In this document: in pieces, positions 1-9,796 of the stretch
How the letters are laid out: each line of letters opens with the position of its first letter
Numbering within the stretch: position 1 is the stretch's first letter
DNA from: Maribacter sp. BPC-D8
GTDB lineage: Bacteria > Bacteroidota > Bacteroidia > Flavobacteriales > Flavobacteriaceae
Direction: 5' to 3'
Assembly (NCBI RefSeq): GCF_035207705.1
Contig: NZ_CP128187.1
Span: 1,612,001-1,676,000, forward strand
Length of the DNA: 64,000 bases
Notes under the pieces: model-generated
Told to the model about the DNA's origin: nothing
Seen by the model: only the letters and a program-made list of their open reading frames with translations
Database searches by the model: none
Position numbers and translations under genes: made by a program

Positions 1-482
1 CCGACTACCCTTCTATGATAGAATTGGTAAAAGAGAACATGAATGTTATCGTCTCAAAAACATTTTCAAAGGTATATGGTCTTGCTGGTTTACGTATTGG
101 ATACTTGGTAGCTAGACCAGATATAGCCACCAGATTAAAGAAAAACGTAATGGCGATGACCAATATTCTAGCCATTGAAGCAGCAAAAGAGGCTTTAAGA
201 GATGATGAATTTTACAAATTTAGTGTCGCTAAAAATGTAGAAGCAAAGAATATTATTTATAAGACGTTAACTGATTTAAACTTAGAACACCAAAAGTCGC
301 ATACCAACTTTGTTTTCTTTAAAACAGGACGACCCATTTCTGAAATGATTGTAGCCATGAAAAAAGAGAATGTTCTTATAGGTAGACCTTTCCCTCCTTT
401 TACCGATTGGGCACGTATTAGTACAGGAACAATCGAAGAAGTAAAGCAATTTGATAAAGCACTCAGAAAGGTAATGGGCTAA
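1..482 (+). CDS. PLP-dependent aminotransferase, HisC-like (C-terminal part)
   Basis: This is the 3' part of a fold-type I aminotransferase whose 5' end lies outside the window. The reading frame is open from base 3, so the ATG at 15 is internal. The segment SKTFSKVYGLAGLR carries the usual PLP-binding lysine (FSK) and the GLAGLRIGY stretch of the histidinol-phosphate aminotransferase subfamily. The end has the usual substrate-carboxylate arginine context (WARISTGT). About 158 residues remain of an expected 350-400. The histidine pathway is possible, but no other his gene is visible, so the substrate is open. The gene converges on yifB with only 4 bases between the stop codons. Confidence 0.8.
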   Translation, partial: DYPSMIELVKENMNVIVSKTFSKVYGLAGLRIGYLVARPDIATRLKKNVMAMTNILAIEAAKEALRDDEFYKFSVAKNVEAKNIIYKTLTDLNLEHQKSHTNFVFFKTGRPISEMIVAMKKENVLIGRPFPPFTDWARISTGTIEEVKQFDKALRKVMG

Positions 483-486
483 CTAA

Positions 487-2022
487 TTACCCTAACCAAC
501 CTTCTCTATCTAAACTCCTATATTGAATGGCCTCTGAAATATGGTCGCCATTCAATTTCTGCTCTCCAGCTAAATCAGCAATAGTTCTTGCTACCTTAAG
601 TATTCTATCATAAGCCCTAGCGGAAAGATTTAATCGCTCCATCGCATTTTTCAATAATGCCTTAGACTTATCATCTAATTTGCAATGAGTACGAATTTGT
701 TTTGTATTCATTTGAGCATTGTAATGCACATTTTCTAACCCCTCGAATCTTACTGTTTGTAATTCTCTTCCTGCAGTAACACGTTTTCTAATTTCAACAC
801 TCCCCTCTCCTTTTCTTTCTTCGGATAGTTTTTCAAACGGAACTGGAGTAACCTCAATATGAATATCGATACGATCCAAAAGCGGACCAGATATTTTACT
901 TAAATACCGTTGCATTTCAGCAGGTGATGAAGTTACGGGAGCATCTGGATCATTGAAATACCCACCCGGACTAGGATTCATACTAGCCACTAACATAAAA
1001 CTACTTGGGTAAGTTACCGTAAAACGCGCACGAGAAATTGTTACCTCTCTATCTTCTAAAGGCTGACGCATAACCTCCAACACACCACGTTTAAATTCAG
1101 GTAATTCATCTAAGAATAACACGCCGTTATGAGAAAGAGAAATTTCTCCTGGTTGTGGATATGAACCTCCACCAACTAAAGCGACGTCAGATATTGTGTG
1201 ATGAGGACTTCTAAATGGTCTCTGGCTCATTAACCCCATATTCTTTATTTTACCAACTACACTATGTATTTTAGTGGTTTCTAAAGCTTCATGCAAAGTC
1301 ATTGGTGGCAAAATAGAAGGTAACCGCTTTGCTAACATGGTTTTACCAGCACCTGGTGGACCAATCAAAATTATATTATGTCCGCCTGCTGCGGCTATTT
1401 CCATACAACGTTTAATACTTTCTTGTCCCTTAACATCAGAAAAATCAAATTCTGGGAAATCTAAATTCTTATAAAACTCTTCTCTAGTATCTATAATAGT
1501 TTGCTCAAGCGGAGTGCCTTGATCAAAGAACTCTAATACTTGTTTAATATTATCAATGCCGTATACTTTCAAATCTCCAACAATAGCAGCTTCTTTGGCA
1601 TTTGCCGTTGGCAAAATGAATCCGACAAATCCTTCTTGCTGTGCTTTTATAGCTATAGGCAATGCTCCTGTTATTGGTTGTAAACTACCATCTAAAGACA
1701 GTTCGCCCATGATGATATACTTCTCAATATTTTCAGATTTAATTTGACTAGATGCGGCCAAAATTCCGATAGCCAAGGTAAGATCATACGCAGAACCTTC
1801 TTTTCGAAGATCTGCAGGTGCCATATTTATAGTGATTTTTTTACCGGGAATTTTATAACCGTTATTCTGTAATGCAGCAGCTATTCTATAATTACTTTCT
1901 TTAATAGCATTATCGGGCAACCCTACTAAATGATAACCAATTCCCTTGTCGATATTTACTTCCACAATTATTGTTGTGGCCTCAACACCAAATACTGCAC
2001 TCCCATAAACTTTTGTAAGCAT
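487..2022 (-). CDS. YifB/ComM family Mg-chelatase-like AAA+ ATPase
   Basis: A 511-residue protein with the full YifB layout. The N-terminal Lon-protease-like ChlI domain (about 1-170) has the GLPDNAIKES motif. A Mg-chelatase AAA+ core follows, with Walker A GPPGAGKT near 221-228 (Lys227) and Walker B LFLDELPEF. The C-terminal Mg-chelatase helical domain ends at RSLDREGW. ComM relatives are hexameric helicases that promote branch migration during natural transformation; the role in this organism is inferred. The length is normal for the family. The gene lies 2 bases downstream of the acylase gene on the same strand, so they are probably co-transcribed. Confidence 0.93.
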   Translation of the reverse strand: MLTKVYGSAVFGVEATTIIVEVNIDKGIGYHLVGLPDNAIKESNYRIAAALQNNGYKIPGKKITINMAPADLRKEGSAYDLTLAIGILAASSQIKSENIEKYIIMGELSLDGSLQPITGALPIAIKAQQEGFVGFILPTANAKEAAIVGDLKVYGIDNIKQVLEFFDQGTPLEQTIIDTREEFYKNLDFPEFDFSDVKGQESIKRCMEIAAAGGHNIILIGPPGAGKTMLAKRLPSILPPMTLHEALETTKIHSVVGKIKNMGLMSQRPFRSPHHTISDVALVGGGSYPQPGEISLSHNGVLFLDELPEFKRGVLEVMRQPLEDREVTISRARFTVTYPSSFMLVASMNPSPGGYFNDPDAPVTSSPAEMQRYLSKISGPLLDRIDIHIEVTPVPFEKLSEERKGEGSVEIRKRVTAGRELQTVRFEGLENVHYNAQMNTKQIRTHCKLDDKSKALLKNAMERLNLSARAYDRILKVARTIADLAGEQKLNGDHISEAIQYRSLDREGWLG

Positions 2023-2024
2023 TT

Positions 2025-4418
2025 TTAATCCTTTGGCTTAAATGTAAGGATTTCTTTACTCATTTTAATTTCAGCCTCATTCATCATCATTTTACGAAAC
2101 TCTCCGTTAACATACATTTCTGCCTGATCTTTGTAGTGTTTACTAAACGGATTACCAGATTGCCCAGTTGGTAAAATGCTGATACTATTCTCTACATCAG
2201 AGAAATCTATAAGTCTTCTAGTAGAAGGGCCCGAGGTCGTTTTATAAAAACCCGTAGCATCATAAGAAAATGCCAGATTATTGATTACTTCTCTTGTACC
2301 ATTCACAGGATAAGGGCCTACATTAAAGAAAGAACGCAAGGCTGCTATTTGACCAATAGGGTGTGGATGTTCAATACTATGCACTCTCTCCCATTGCCAA
2401 TAATCCATATTATCACCAAAATCTTTTTCTAAAGAAAATACTGCCTCCATAAAAGACATATTTACTATATCAGCCATGGTTTCTTGAACATCGGCTGTAT
2501 TTACATTATCTAACCAAACAGACTCTTCATCTTTGGATAATGGAGCTATTAATCTTTTTGTAAAGTGAGTATCTAAAAATTGATTAAACAACTCCGTTTC
2601 CAATTCATCTTCAAAAGTATTCTCTAAAAAGTAATACACCCATCTATTGTAAATAGTAGCCTCTATTGATGAAAGCTCATAGTCACCTTTCCACATTTTT
2701 AAACTGTCAATAGCTTTTAATCCGTTTTCACTTAATAATGAAACATCTAAATATTTAGATAAATTGGTGACAATTTCTGGATCCACAGCTGAAATAACGT
2801 CTGTTATCATTTCACTTGCAGCATCTAAATCCCAATCATTCTTAGGTTCTAATAACTGCACTATTCGTTTCCCTCTGTTTTCAGGTAAATAGTAACCTGG
2901 ATACAACATACCTGCTATAGAATCTGGTTGATTATTAGCGGAATATACGTAGTTGCTTGGCGGATTTATTGCCTGCGGATTCTCATTAAAATCAATAAAC
3001 TCTTTTTCTACCGGAAGTCCCTCACCTACTTCAAATACCAACTTTGTATTTATCGAATCAGGAATTTTATAAAGCTGGGCAGTGGCAAACCATGCTACAT
3101 TGCCTTCATCATCTCCGTACATAATATTTAAACCTGGTGCATGAATTTTTGGTAAAGCAGTCTTAAACTCCGTAAGGTTATTAGAATGACTTAAACCAAA
3201 TAAAGCATCTATAACTTTATTATCCATTTGAGTATATAACCACGATATGGCAATTGGTCGTTCACCTTGCACCTGATCTGCAATTCCGTTTAAAATTGGT
3301 CCGTGGTTCGATTTTTTATATGAAAACTCAACTTCAGACGAATCTTTTACTTTAAAACTCTTTGTAATGATTTCATAATCTATATACCCATTTTCAGATA
3401 AGTATTGATTCTCATTTTCAGGGTTGTTCTGCTCGTAATAGAAATCAACATCATCATTTTCGAACATGGTAATACCGTACGCTACTTTTCTATTATGCCC
3501 TAAAAGTGGAAATGGTATACCAGCAATATGGTAGCCGTACTTTGAATACGTCGGTGTTTCTATATGAGCTTCATACCAAACAGATGGCTGAGAAAAACCA
3601 ATGTGAGGATCATTAGCTAAAATAACCTTACCGTTCTTTGTTTTTTTAGGTGCAATCACCCAACTATTACTACCTTCAAATAAAGGGATATCTAACGCAC
3701 CCAATGCTTTGTTAACAGCTGCAGTTAGGTTATTTTGAATAGTATCTGACTGCAATGGATTATAATTCTTTATCCACTCCGTTTCTGCACTTGAGCCAAC
3801 ATGTAAATCATTCAAGTATTCAGTGCCTAGCTTGTTATTTATAGTAGTCAAAAGGGGATCTGTCTTGTGTGCCATTGCAAAACTAAAAGCCATATAGCCG
3901 ATAGTATTATAGATATCTTCTAAAACAAATTCTTTCTTTTCTATTCCTGTAAGATAAAATTCAACAGGTGTTGGTCCTTCGTTTATAAATTGATTAATAC
4001 CATCTAAATATGCCTTTGATAGTATTACTCCGGCATCACTTAAATCCGCATTAGTGGCGGACTCTTTAGAGGCATCTGCAATACCAAGTGATAAAAAGAA
4101 TTTATCTGTACCAATTAAATCGGCACCAAAAACTTCAGACAAACCACCACTTGCAATTCTTCGCAACAGCTCCATTTGCCACAAACGATCTTGTGCATGA
4201 ACATAGCCTAAAGTTCTAAAGGCATCTTTTTCATTTTCACCGTAAATATGGGGAATACCGTATTCATCGTAGTACACGGTGACCTCTTTTTGAAGGTCTA
4301 CTAATTCTTTTTCACCAGAATAATCTGGTTTTAAAGTGTATGCAAATACTCCGACAACAATGATCAGAAGGGTAACAACAATCAACAGGAGTACTCCTAT
4401 TTTTTTTAATGCTTTCAT
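2025..4418 (-). CDS. Penicillin acylase family protein (Ntn hydrolase)
   Basis: A 797-residue protein beginning with an N-terminal hydrophobic anchor or signal segment (about residues 5-27). It belongs to the penicillin/cephalosporin/AHL acylase family, whose precursor cleaves itself into alpha and beta chains. The new N-terminal nucleophile should be Ser250, in the motif EGSNSWVIAP, which matches the family's G/S-N-x-W processing site. The DPH motif about 20 residues later is also typical. Family members hydrolyse amide bonds of beta-lactams or acyl-homoserine lactones; the substrate here cannot be told from sequence. It likely acts in the periplasm. It sits in line with yifB. Confidence 0.9.
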   Translation of the reverse strand: MKALKKIGVLLLIVVTLLIIVVGVFAYTLKPDYSGEKELVDLQKEVTVYYDEYGIPHIYGENEKDAFRTLGYVHAQDRLWQMELLRRIASGGLSEVFGADLIGTDKFFLSLGIADASKESATNADLSDAGVILSKAYLDGINQFINEGPTPVEFYLTGIEKKEFVLEDIYNTIGYMAFSFAMAHKTDPLLTTINNKLGTEYLNDLHVGSSAETEWIKNYNPLQSDTIQNNLTAAVNKALGALDIPLFEGSNSWVIAPKKTKNGKVILANDPHIGFSQPSVWYEAHIETPTYSKYGYHIAGIPFPLLGHNRKVAYGITMFENDDVDFYYEQNNPENENQYLSENGYIDYEIITKSFKVKDSSEVEFSYKKSNHGPILNGIADQVQGERPIAISWLYTQMDNKVIDALFGLSHSNNLTEFKTALPKIHAPGLNIMYGDDEGNVAWFATAQLYKIPDSINTKLVFEVGEGLPVEKEFIDFNENPQAINPPSNYVYSANNQPDSIAGMLYPGYYLPENRGKRIVQLLEPKNDWDLDAASEMITDVISAVDPEIVTNLSKYLDVSLLSENGLKAIDSLKMWKGDYELSSIEATIYNRWVYYFLENTFEDELETELFNQFLDTHFTKRLIAPLSKDEESVWLDNVNTADVQETMADIVNMSFMEAVFSLEKDFGDNMDYWQWERVHSIEHPHPIGQIAALRSFFNVGPYPVNGTREVINNLAFSYDATGFYKTTSGPSTRRLIDFSDVENSISILPTGQSGNPFSKHYKDQAEMYVNGEFRKMMMNEAEIKMSKEILTFKPKD

Positions 4419-4526
4419 AGTTTAGTTTGGGGGAAACGTTCCCAAGTTAAAACTATTTTTTTCAATAAACGCTTCGTAGCTCTGCTTATTATTGACAAGT
4501 AGTTAACATCCTACAAAAGCAATACT

Positions 4527-6491
4527 TTAGTTATTATTTTTCAAACCTTCTAACAACCAGTTTTTATAGGTTGGTACATCTGAATTTTGAATAGACGTAT
4601 TTAGCACTTTCAAATCTGGAGAAAGCAATACGTAAAATGGTTGAGAAATAGATTTAAAGTTTACATCTTGAAAGGTTCCCCATTTTTGGGCAATGTTCGA
4701 AATTTCTTTAACCCGACCGCTATCATACTGAAAATTAAATTGTTCAGCTTCCGGCAGTTCTTCTCTATCATCGGTATATAAAGAAATAAGCACGTAGTTA
4801 TCCTTTATGATCGGGAAGACTTCGGCATCGCTCCAAACATTCTCTTCCATCTTTCTACAGTTGACACATGCCCAACCCGTAAAATCTAATAGAATAGGTT
4901 TATTCACCTCTTTCGCATACGCAAGACCTTCATCAAAATCTTTAAAGCAATCGATACCTAGTGGGCAATCGCTTTCTTGTTCAAAAACGCTATAAAACTC
5001 TGGTGGCGGAAAGCCACTTAATAATTTTAGGTTCGTAACTTTCGTTACTCCTAATATCATATAAATAGTAAAGGCGGCACTAATAAAGGCAGCAACTTTT
5101 CTACCAATAGATAATTTTTTAATAGGACCATCATGCGGAAATTTATATAATCCGAACAAGTACAATGTCATTGCTATTCCTAAAACAATCCAAATACCTA
5201 AGAATACTTCTCTTTTCAGAATACCCCAATGGCCTACTAAATCTGCATTCGACAAGAATTTTAATGCTAAACCAATTTCTAAGAAACCCAACACTACTTT
5301 AACTGTAGTCATCCATCCGCCAGATTTCGGAAGTGAATTTAACCATGCTGGGAATAATGCAAACAAAGCAAAAGGTAATGCCAATGCAACACCGAAACCA
5401 GTCATACCAGCGGTAAGATTCGTAGCTACTTCACCTTCTGCCAAAGTAGTTCCTCCAAGTAATCCGCCTAAAATAGGACCTGTACATGAGAAAGAGACAA
5501 TTGCCAATGTAACTGCCATAAAAAAGATACCTAAAACACCACCAACCTTCGACGATGCATCATCCATTTTATTTGCCCATGAGTTTGGTAAGGTCAATTC
5601 ATAATATCCGAAAAACGAAAAGGCGAAGAATATGAATATCACAAAGAATAACAAATTCAACCATACATTTGTAGCAATGGAATTCAGAATTTGAGAATCT
5701 ACTGAGTCGAATAAATGAAACGGTAAGCTCAATAAAAAATAAATTAAAATAATAAAGAAGCCATAAAGCAATGCATTTACGATCCCTTTCGATTTATTCT
5801 GAGAATGCTTGGTAAAGAATGATACCGTTAGCGGAATCATTGGAAACACACAGGGTGTCAATAAAGCTATTAATCCGCCAAGAAAACCTAATCCGAAAAT
5901 CACCCAAATATTAGTAGTCTCTGCAATATTATCTTGACCCTGAGTTAGCAGTTCTCTATTCTTTAAATCTAATCGTAATTCTTGCCCTAAAGCCAAACTT
6001 CTATCATCAACAGTCGCTACAACTGCTTCAGCCGCAGAACCATCTAAGGTAAAGATGAACTTCTTATCCATAGGGATACAAACCTCTTCACATACTTGAA
6101 AAAATAAGTCAACATCGATTTGATTTATTGCTGGATCTACTATTTTAATACGCTGTGTAAAGGTCGCATCATCTTTAAAATAGGTTTCTTCAACCTCAAA
6201 AATCTCACTGTATTCTTTTATAGTTTCACTCTCTTCTGTACCATCAATAAGTTCATATATAGTGCCATTACCGTTATAGGTAAACTCGCTTGGCAAAGAA
6301 CCAAATTCAGACGTAAATTGAGAATACATATGCCAACCATCTAATATTTTGGCTTGCATTACCAGCTCATATTCCGATTCTGATATTTTATTAATCTTCT
6401 GTTCCCAAACTACAGGCTCATCTTCTGTTTGTGCAAAAACACCCAATGGCAACACAACAATAAATAGTAATAATGCAAAAAATCTAATCAT
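4527..6491 (-). CDS. DsbD-like thiol:disulfide interchange protein
   Basis: A 654-residue envelope protein with a signal peptide (residues 1-20). A periplasmic DsbD-alpha-like domain (about 22-150) has CEEVCIP. A CcdA-type membrane domain with about eight helices follows (about 190-490), with paired cysteines in LTPCVFPM and FSCTGP. The C-terminal thioredoxin domain has the CxxC motif WACVNC. The protein passes electrons from cytosolic thioredoxin to periplasmic thiols. The length and domain order match the flavobacterial family. Its ATG overlaps the tilS stop by four bases (ATGA), indicating translational coupling. Confidence 0.92.
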   Translation of the reverse strand: MIRFFALLLFIVVLPLGVFAQTEDEPVVWEQKINKISESEYELVMQAKILDGWHMYSQFTSEFGSLPSEFTYNGNGTIYELIDGTEESETIKEYSEIFEVEETYFKDDATFTQRIKIVDPAINQIDVDLFFQVCEEVCIPMDKKFIFTLDGSAAEAVVATVDDRSLALGQELRLDLKNRELLTQGQDNIAETTNIWVIFGLGFLGGLIALLTPCVFPMIPLTVSFFTKHSQNKSKGIVNALLYGFFIILIYFLLSLPFHLFDSVDSQILNSIATNVWLNLLFFVIFIFFAFSFFGYYELTLPNSWANKMDDASSKVGGVLGIFFMAVTLAIVSFSCTGPILGGLLGGTTLAEGEVATNLTAGMTGFGVALALPFALFALFPAWLNSLPKSGGWMTTVKVVLGFLEIGLALKFLSNADLVGHWGILKREVFLGIWIVLGIAMTLYLFGLYKFPHDGPIKKLSIGRKVAAFISAAFTIYMILGVTKVTNLKLLSGFPPPEFYSVFEQESDCPLGIDCFKDFDEGLAYAKEVNKPILLDFTGWACVNCRKMEENVWSDAEVFPIIKDNYVLISLYTDDREELPEAEQFNFQYDSGRVKEISNIAQKWGTFQDVNFKSISQPFYVLLSPDLKVLNTSIQNSDVPTYKNWLLEGLKNNN

Positions 6492-7798
6492 GTAAATTCT
6501 ATTTTTAAAATATCTTGAGCGGTATCGTCAACTCTAAAACGATGGTCTGCACGCATACCAATAACCCAAACAATTTGCCCTTCTGAGCATAACAACCAAG
6601 TTTCTTCCTTAGACAAAACATCTACTTTTTCGTCTTTAAAATACTTTGACAATTTCTTTTTCCGGTTTAAACCTATCGGATAAAAATAGTCGCCAGTTTT
6701 CCATTTTCTTACTGTCAATGGATACTTTAATGCATTCTTTTGAACGAATATTGCTGTATCTGTATTATCATAACGTTCGGGTACTACCGAAAATTTTAAG
6801 TTTAACGGAAGGTTCAAAGGTACTTCTTCTTCCGTAATCAGATACTCCTGAGCATCCGATTTGCTTTCTACGTTTGAAGTTAAAATCAATACATCTCGAT
6901 TCTTAACCAAAACATGTGAACTCGAAGCTAATTGCTTACCAGAAAGTCCGTCTAACAATGCTTCAAGATTATCCATTTCTTTAAATCCGTAAGCACTAAA
7001 CAATCCATGTAGATAGGTAGAAAGCGGATGTAACTCTTTTAATTTTGCGATTTCAATTTCAAACTTACCATCATTATCAACAAAGAGTTCTTCTTTTAAT
7101 TTCTTAAGGTAAGCTGAAGCAATAGTTTCGGTCTGCTGTAAATAGCTTAGTGTATTCTTGAAATTATCTGAAAAAGTAGGATGCAATTCTTTCAACTTCG
7201 GAATAATCTCTAATCGTATTTTATTACGTAAGTATTTCGCATCGGCATTACTCGCATCTTCACGCCATTCCATTTTTTGAACCTCTGCAAAAGATTCCAG
7301 TTCTTGCCTAGTAAAAGGAAACAAAGGTCTTCGTATATCATTTATTTTAGCAGGTATACCCGTTAAGCCATCGATACCTGTACCTCGAGATAAATTGATT
7401 ATAAACGTTTCTAAATTATCGTTTGCATGATGAGCTGTTAGTAGATAAGTACCTTTATTTTCTTTTAGTAATTGCTCGAACCAAGCATAACGAAGTTCTC
7501 GAGCAGCCATTTGCACAGAAACCTTATGCTGATTTACATAGCCAAGAGTATCGAAATTTGTTATAACAACCTCTTTCTCTATCTTTTTGGCATAATCACG
7601 CACAAAAGCTTCATCGCCATCACTAGCTGTGCCACGCAACCTAAAATTACAATGTGCTAAAGAAAATTTCAAATTTGCTTGATGGCAAAGCTCCACAAGC
7701 ACAGTACTATCTAGACCACCACTACATGCAATGATGAAGTGAGCATCTAACAATTCTGGAAAAGAATCTTCAATATGTTTTTTGAATGCTTTTAACAC
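6488..7798 (-). CDS. tilS: tRNA(Ile)-lysidine synthase TilS
   Basis: A 436-residue cytosolic PP-loop enzyme. It converts C34 of the CAU-anticodon tRNA-Ile to lysidine, using ATP and lysine, and so changes decoding from AUG to AUA. The ATP-binding motif CSGGLDSTVL (about 25-34) is intact. The LTAHHANDNLETFIINLSRG block and the C-terminal TilS domain (VRKWKTGDYFYP, KKLSKYFKD) are also present. It is the first gene of a two-gene unit with the overlapping dsbD-like gene, a common flavobacterial pairing. Confidence 0.95.
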   Translation of the reverse strand: MLKAFKKHIEDSFPELLDAHFIIACSGGLDSTVLVELCHQANLKFSLAHCNFRLRGTASDGDEAFVRDYAKKIEKEVVITNFDTLGYVNQHKVSVQMAARELRYAWFEQLLKENKGTYLLTAHHANDNLETFIINLSRGTGIDGLTGIPAKINDIRRPLFPFTRQELESFAEVQKMEWREDASNADAKYLRNKIRLEIIPKLKELHPTFSDNFKNTLSYLQQTETIASAYLKKLKEELFVDNDGKFEIEIAKLKELHPLSTYLHGLFSAYGFKEMDNLEALLDGLSGKQLASSSHVLVKNRDVLILTSNVESKSDAQEYLITEEEVPLNLPLNLKFSVVPERYDNTDTAIFVQKNALKYPLTVRKWKTGDYFYPIGLNRKKKLSKYFKDEKVDVLSKEETWLLCSEGQIVWVIGMRADHRFRVDDTAQDILKIEFT

Positions 7799-7873
7799 GC
7801 AATAAAGGTAAGGAAGTCCCCTAGTTTAATAGAGAAGCCTAAGATTTATTTAACTTATAACTAATTTAAATAT

Positions 7874-8410
7874 TTAAGAAATAGACTTTATAAAAGAAGC
7901 TACTTTAGCTGCATGAATTTCAGCCAACTCGGCATTAGTAATTCCTTTGACTTCGTCAAAGTTATCATTATAATGAGGTAATGAGAATGATTCAACCACG
8001 GTACCTTGAAATCTAGCAATCATTTTTTCTGCCACTTCTAAAGCACCAATAGCACCACGACCACCACCTGAAGTAGCCATCAATAAAATCTTCTTATCCG
8101 CAAGAAATTTAGAATCTATTCGAGACAACCAGTCCATCGTATTCTTAAAATATGCAGACGGGTAACTATTATGTTCATTTACTGAGATAATTAATCCTTT
8201 AGAATTGGCTATTTCGTTATTGAATTCCACCAAAGAATTCGAGAATCCGTTTTCCTTTTCTGCATCTTGACTATACATCGGAAATGGATATTTAGAAAGA
8301 TCTCTCAACCTCACTTCTTCCCCTTTTATTAGGGTAGCAGTATGCTTAACCAATTTATAATTAATGGATACTGAAGAATTGCTACCTGCAAATGCTAAAA
8401 CATAACTCAT
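7874..8410 (-). CDS. NADPH-dependent FMN reductase family protein
   Basis: A 178-residue flavodoxin-fold oxidoreductase. The N-terminus LAFAGSNSSVSINYKL is the phosphate-binding loop for FMN. The stretch NEHNSYPSAYFKNTMDWLSR is the dimer/flavin motif of the NADPH-dependent FMN reductase family (chromate and azo reductase relatives). ATSGGGRGA is the second flavin loop. It probably reduces quinones, azo compounds or free flavin with NAD(P)H in the cytosol; the physiological substrate is unknown. It is divergent from the acyltransferase gene. Confidence 0.88.
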   Translation of the reverse strand: MSYVLAFAGSNSSVSINYKLVKHTATLIKGEEVRLRDLSKYPFPMYSQDAEKENGFSNSLVEFNNEIANSKGLIISVNEHNSYPSAYFKNTMDWLSRIDSKFLADKKILLMATSGGGRGAIGALEVAEKMIARFQGTVVESFSLPHYNDNFDEVKGITNAELAEIHAAKVASFIKSIS

Positions 8411-8538
8411 AGACCTATTTTATTGTATGATTGCGAATTTAATTCAAATCCGATGAACGTTAAGATATTTTATCTAATTTTGCCGCTTCAAACATCCAAA
8501 CATACTGTTTTATAAGTATATAGGATATAATTGTGATA

Positions 8539-9723
8539 ATGAGCAACTCTAAGTCAAGATTGTTTTTTTTAGACGCCATTAGGGCATGGGCTATCTTAAT
8601 GATGCTACAGGGTCATTTTATTGATGGTCTGCTTGATAATGCTTTCAGAGACAACTCTAATATGCTGTTCAGTACTTGGAAGTATTTTAGAGGAATTACC
8701 GCTCCGGTATTCTTTACCGTATCAGGATTCATTTTTACATTCTTATTAATTAGATCCAAGCAAACTGGTTGGGCTAACCCACGAGTTAAAAAGGGTATTA
8801 AACGCGGATTTGAATTATTGGTCATCGCCTACCTTTTACGAATGAACATTTTCGGTTTGTTCAAAGGTGAAATATATGATTCGTTCTACCTAGTAGATGT
8901 ACTGCATTGTATAGGATTATCGATATTATTCATTATTGGTTTCTACATTTTAACCTTTGCTAAGCAAAAATGGATTTTCCCAACAATACTAATGTCTACT
9001 ACGCTACTGCTGTTCATTTTCGAACCTATGTATAAAGCATCTAGTTTTGAATTTTTACCGCAGGTATTTGCAAATTATTTAACCAAGGCAAATGGCTCAG
9101 TTTTCACCATTATACCATGGTTGGGCTACGCCACTATTGGTAGTTTTATGTCCGTACTATTTTCTAAGCACCAGGAAAGCAAAAATTTATACAATTTCAT
9201 AGTACCGACTTACATCGCTACAGGATTGATTTTGATATTTCTTTCTTCAGATTTTTTCCTTTCAGTTTATGATATTACAGGTATACAATTGTTTCAAGCT
9301 ATTAATGACAACAATTATCTATTCATTCGTTTAGGTGATGTTCTAATCGTTTTCTCCATATTCATTTTATTAAGAAAAGTCTTAATGAATGCAACATGGT
9401 TAAGAATAGGTCAAAGCACTTTATCTATCTATATTATTCATTTCATCATCTTATATGGCAGTTTTACCGGTGTAGGTCTATATCGATTCTTTCATCATTC
9501 AATGAATCCGTACTTGGTTGTACCTGGTGCGATTCTATTTATGATAGCGAGCACCTATTTAGCTTTAAAATATGAAGACCATAAAGCGGAATTAAAAGTA
9601 AACGTACGTGCAATTTTATCTTCTACAAGAATCTACTTAGAGCAATTTGCAATAATCGCTTTTGAAGTTTTAAGAACAGCCACAGAAAAAGTATTACGTG
9701 TGCTAGGCTTAATTAAAAACTAA
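8539..9723 (+). CDS. DUF1624/HGSNAT-like membrane acyltransferase
   Basis: An integral membrane protein of 394 residues with about ten hydrophobic helices. The N-terminus FLDAIRAWAILMMLQGHFID matches the heparan-alpha-glucosaminide N-acetyltransferase catalytic (DUF1624) family: acidic residue, Arg, then His in the first helix. Relatives move acetyl groups from cytosolic acetyl-CoA across the membrane to a sugar or polymer; the acceptor is unknown here. The frame is also open from a GTG at 8533, but the ATG at 8539 is the better start. A shared terminator separates it from lpdA. Confidence 0.8.
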   Translation: MSNSKSRLFFLDAIRAWAILMMLQGHFIDGLLDNAFRDNSNMLFSTWKYFRGITAPVFFTVSGFIFTFLLIRSKQTGWANPRVKKGIKRGFELLVIAYLLRMNIFGLFKGEIYDSFYLVDVLHCIGLSILFIIGFYILTFAKQKWIFPTILMSTTLLLFIFEPMYKASSFEFLPQVFANYLTKANGSVFTIIPWLGYATIGSFMSVLFSKHQESKNLYNFIVPTYIATGLILIFLSSDFFLSVYDITGIQLFQAINDNNYLFIRLGDVLIVFSIFILLRKVLMNATWLRIGQSTLSIYIIHFIILYGSFTGVGLYRFFHHSMNPYLVVPGAILFMIASTYLALKYEDHKAELKVNVRAILSSTRIYLEQFAIIAFEVLRTATEKVLRVLGLIKN

Positions 9724-9744
9724 GTTCACGTTTTAATACAAAAC

Positions 9745-9775
9745 AAAAAAGGCAGCCAATTGGCTGCCTTTTTAA
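9745..9775. terminator. Bidirectional rho-independent terminator
   Basis: A perfect stem (GGCAGCC / GGCTGCC around AATT) is flanked by an A tract on the left and a T tract on the right. It therefore works in both directions between the convergent acyltransferase and lpdA genes. Confidence 0.9.
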
Positions 9776-9796
9776 ATATCAAAAATTTTAATCTAG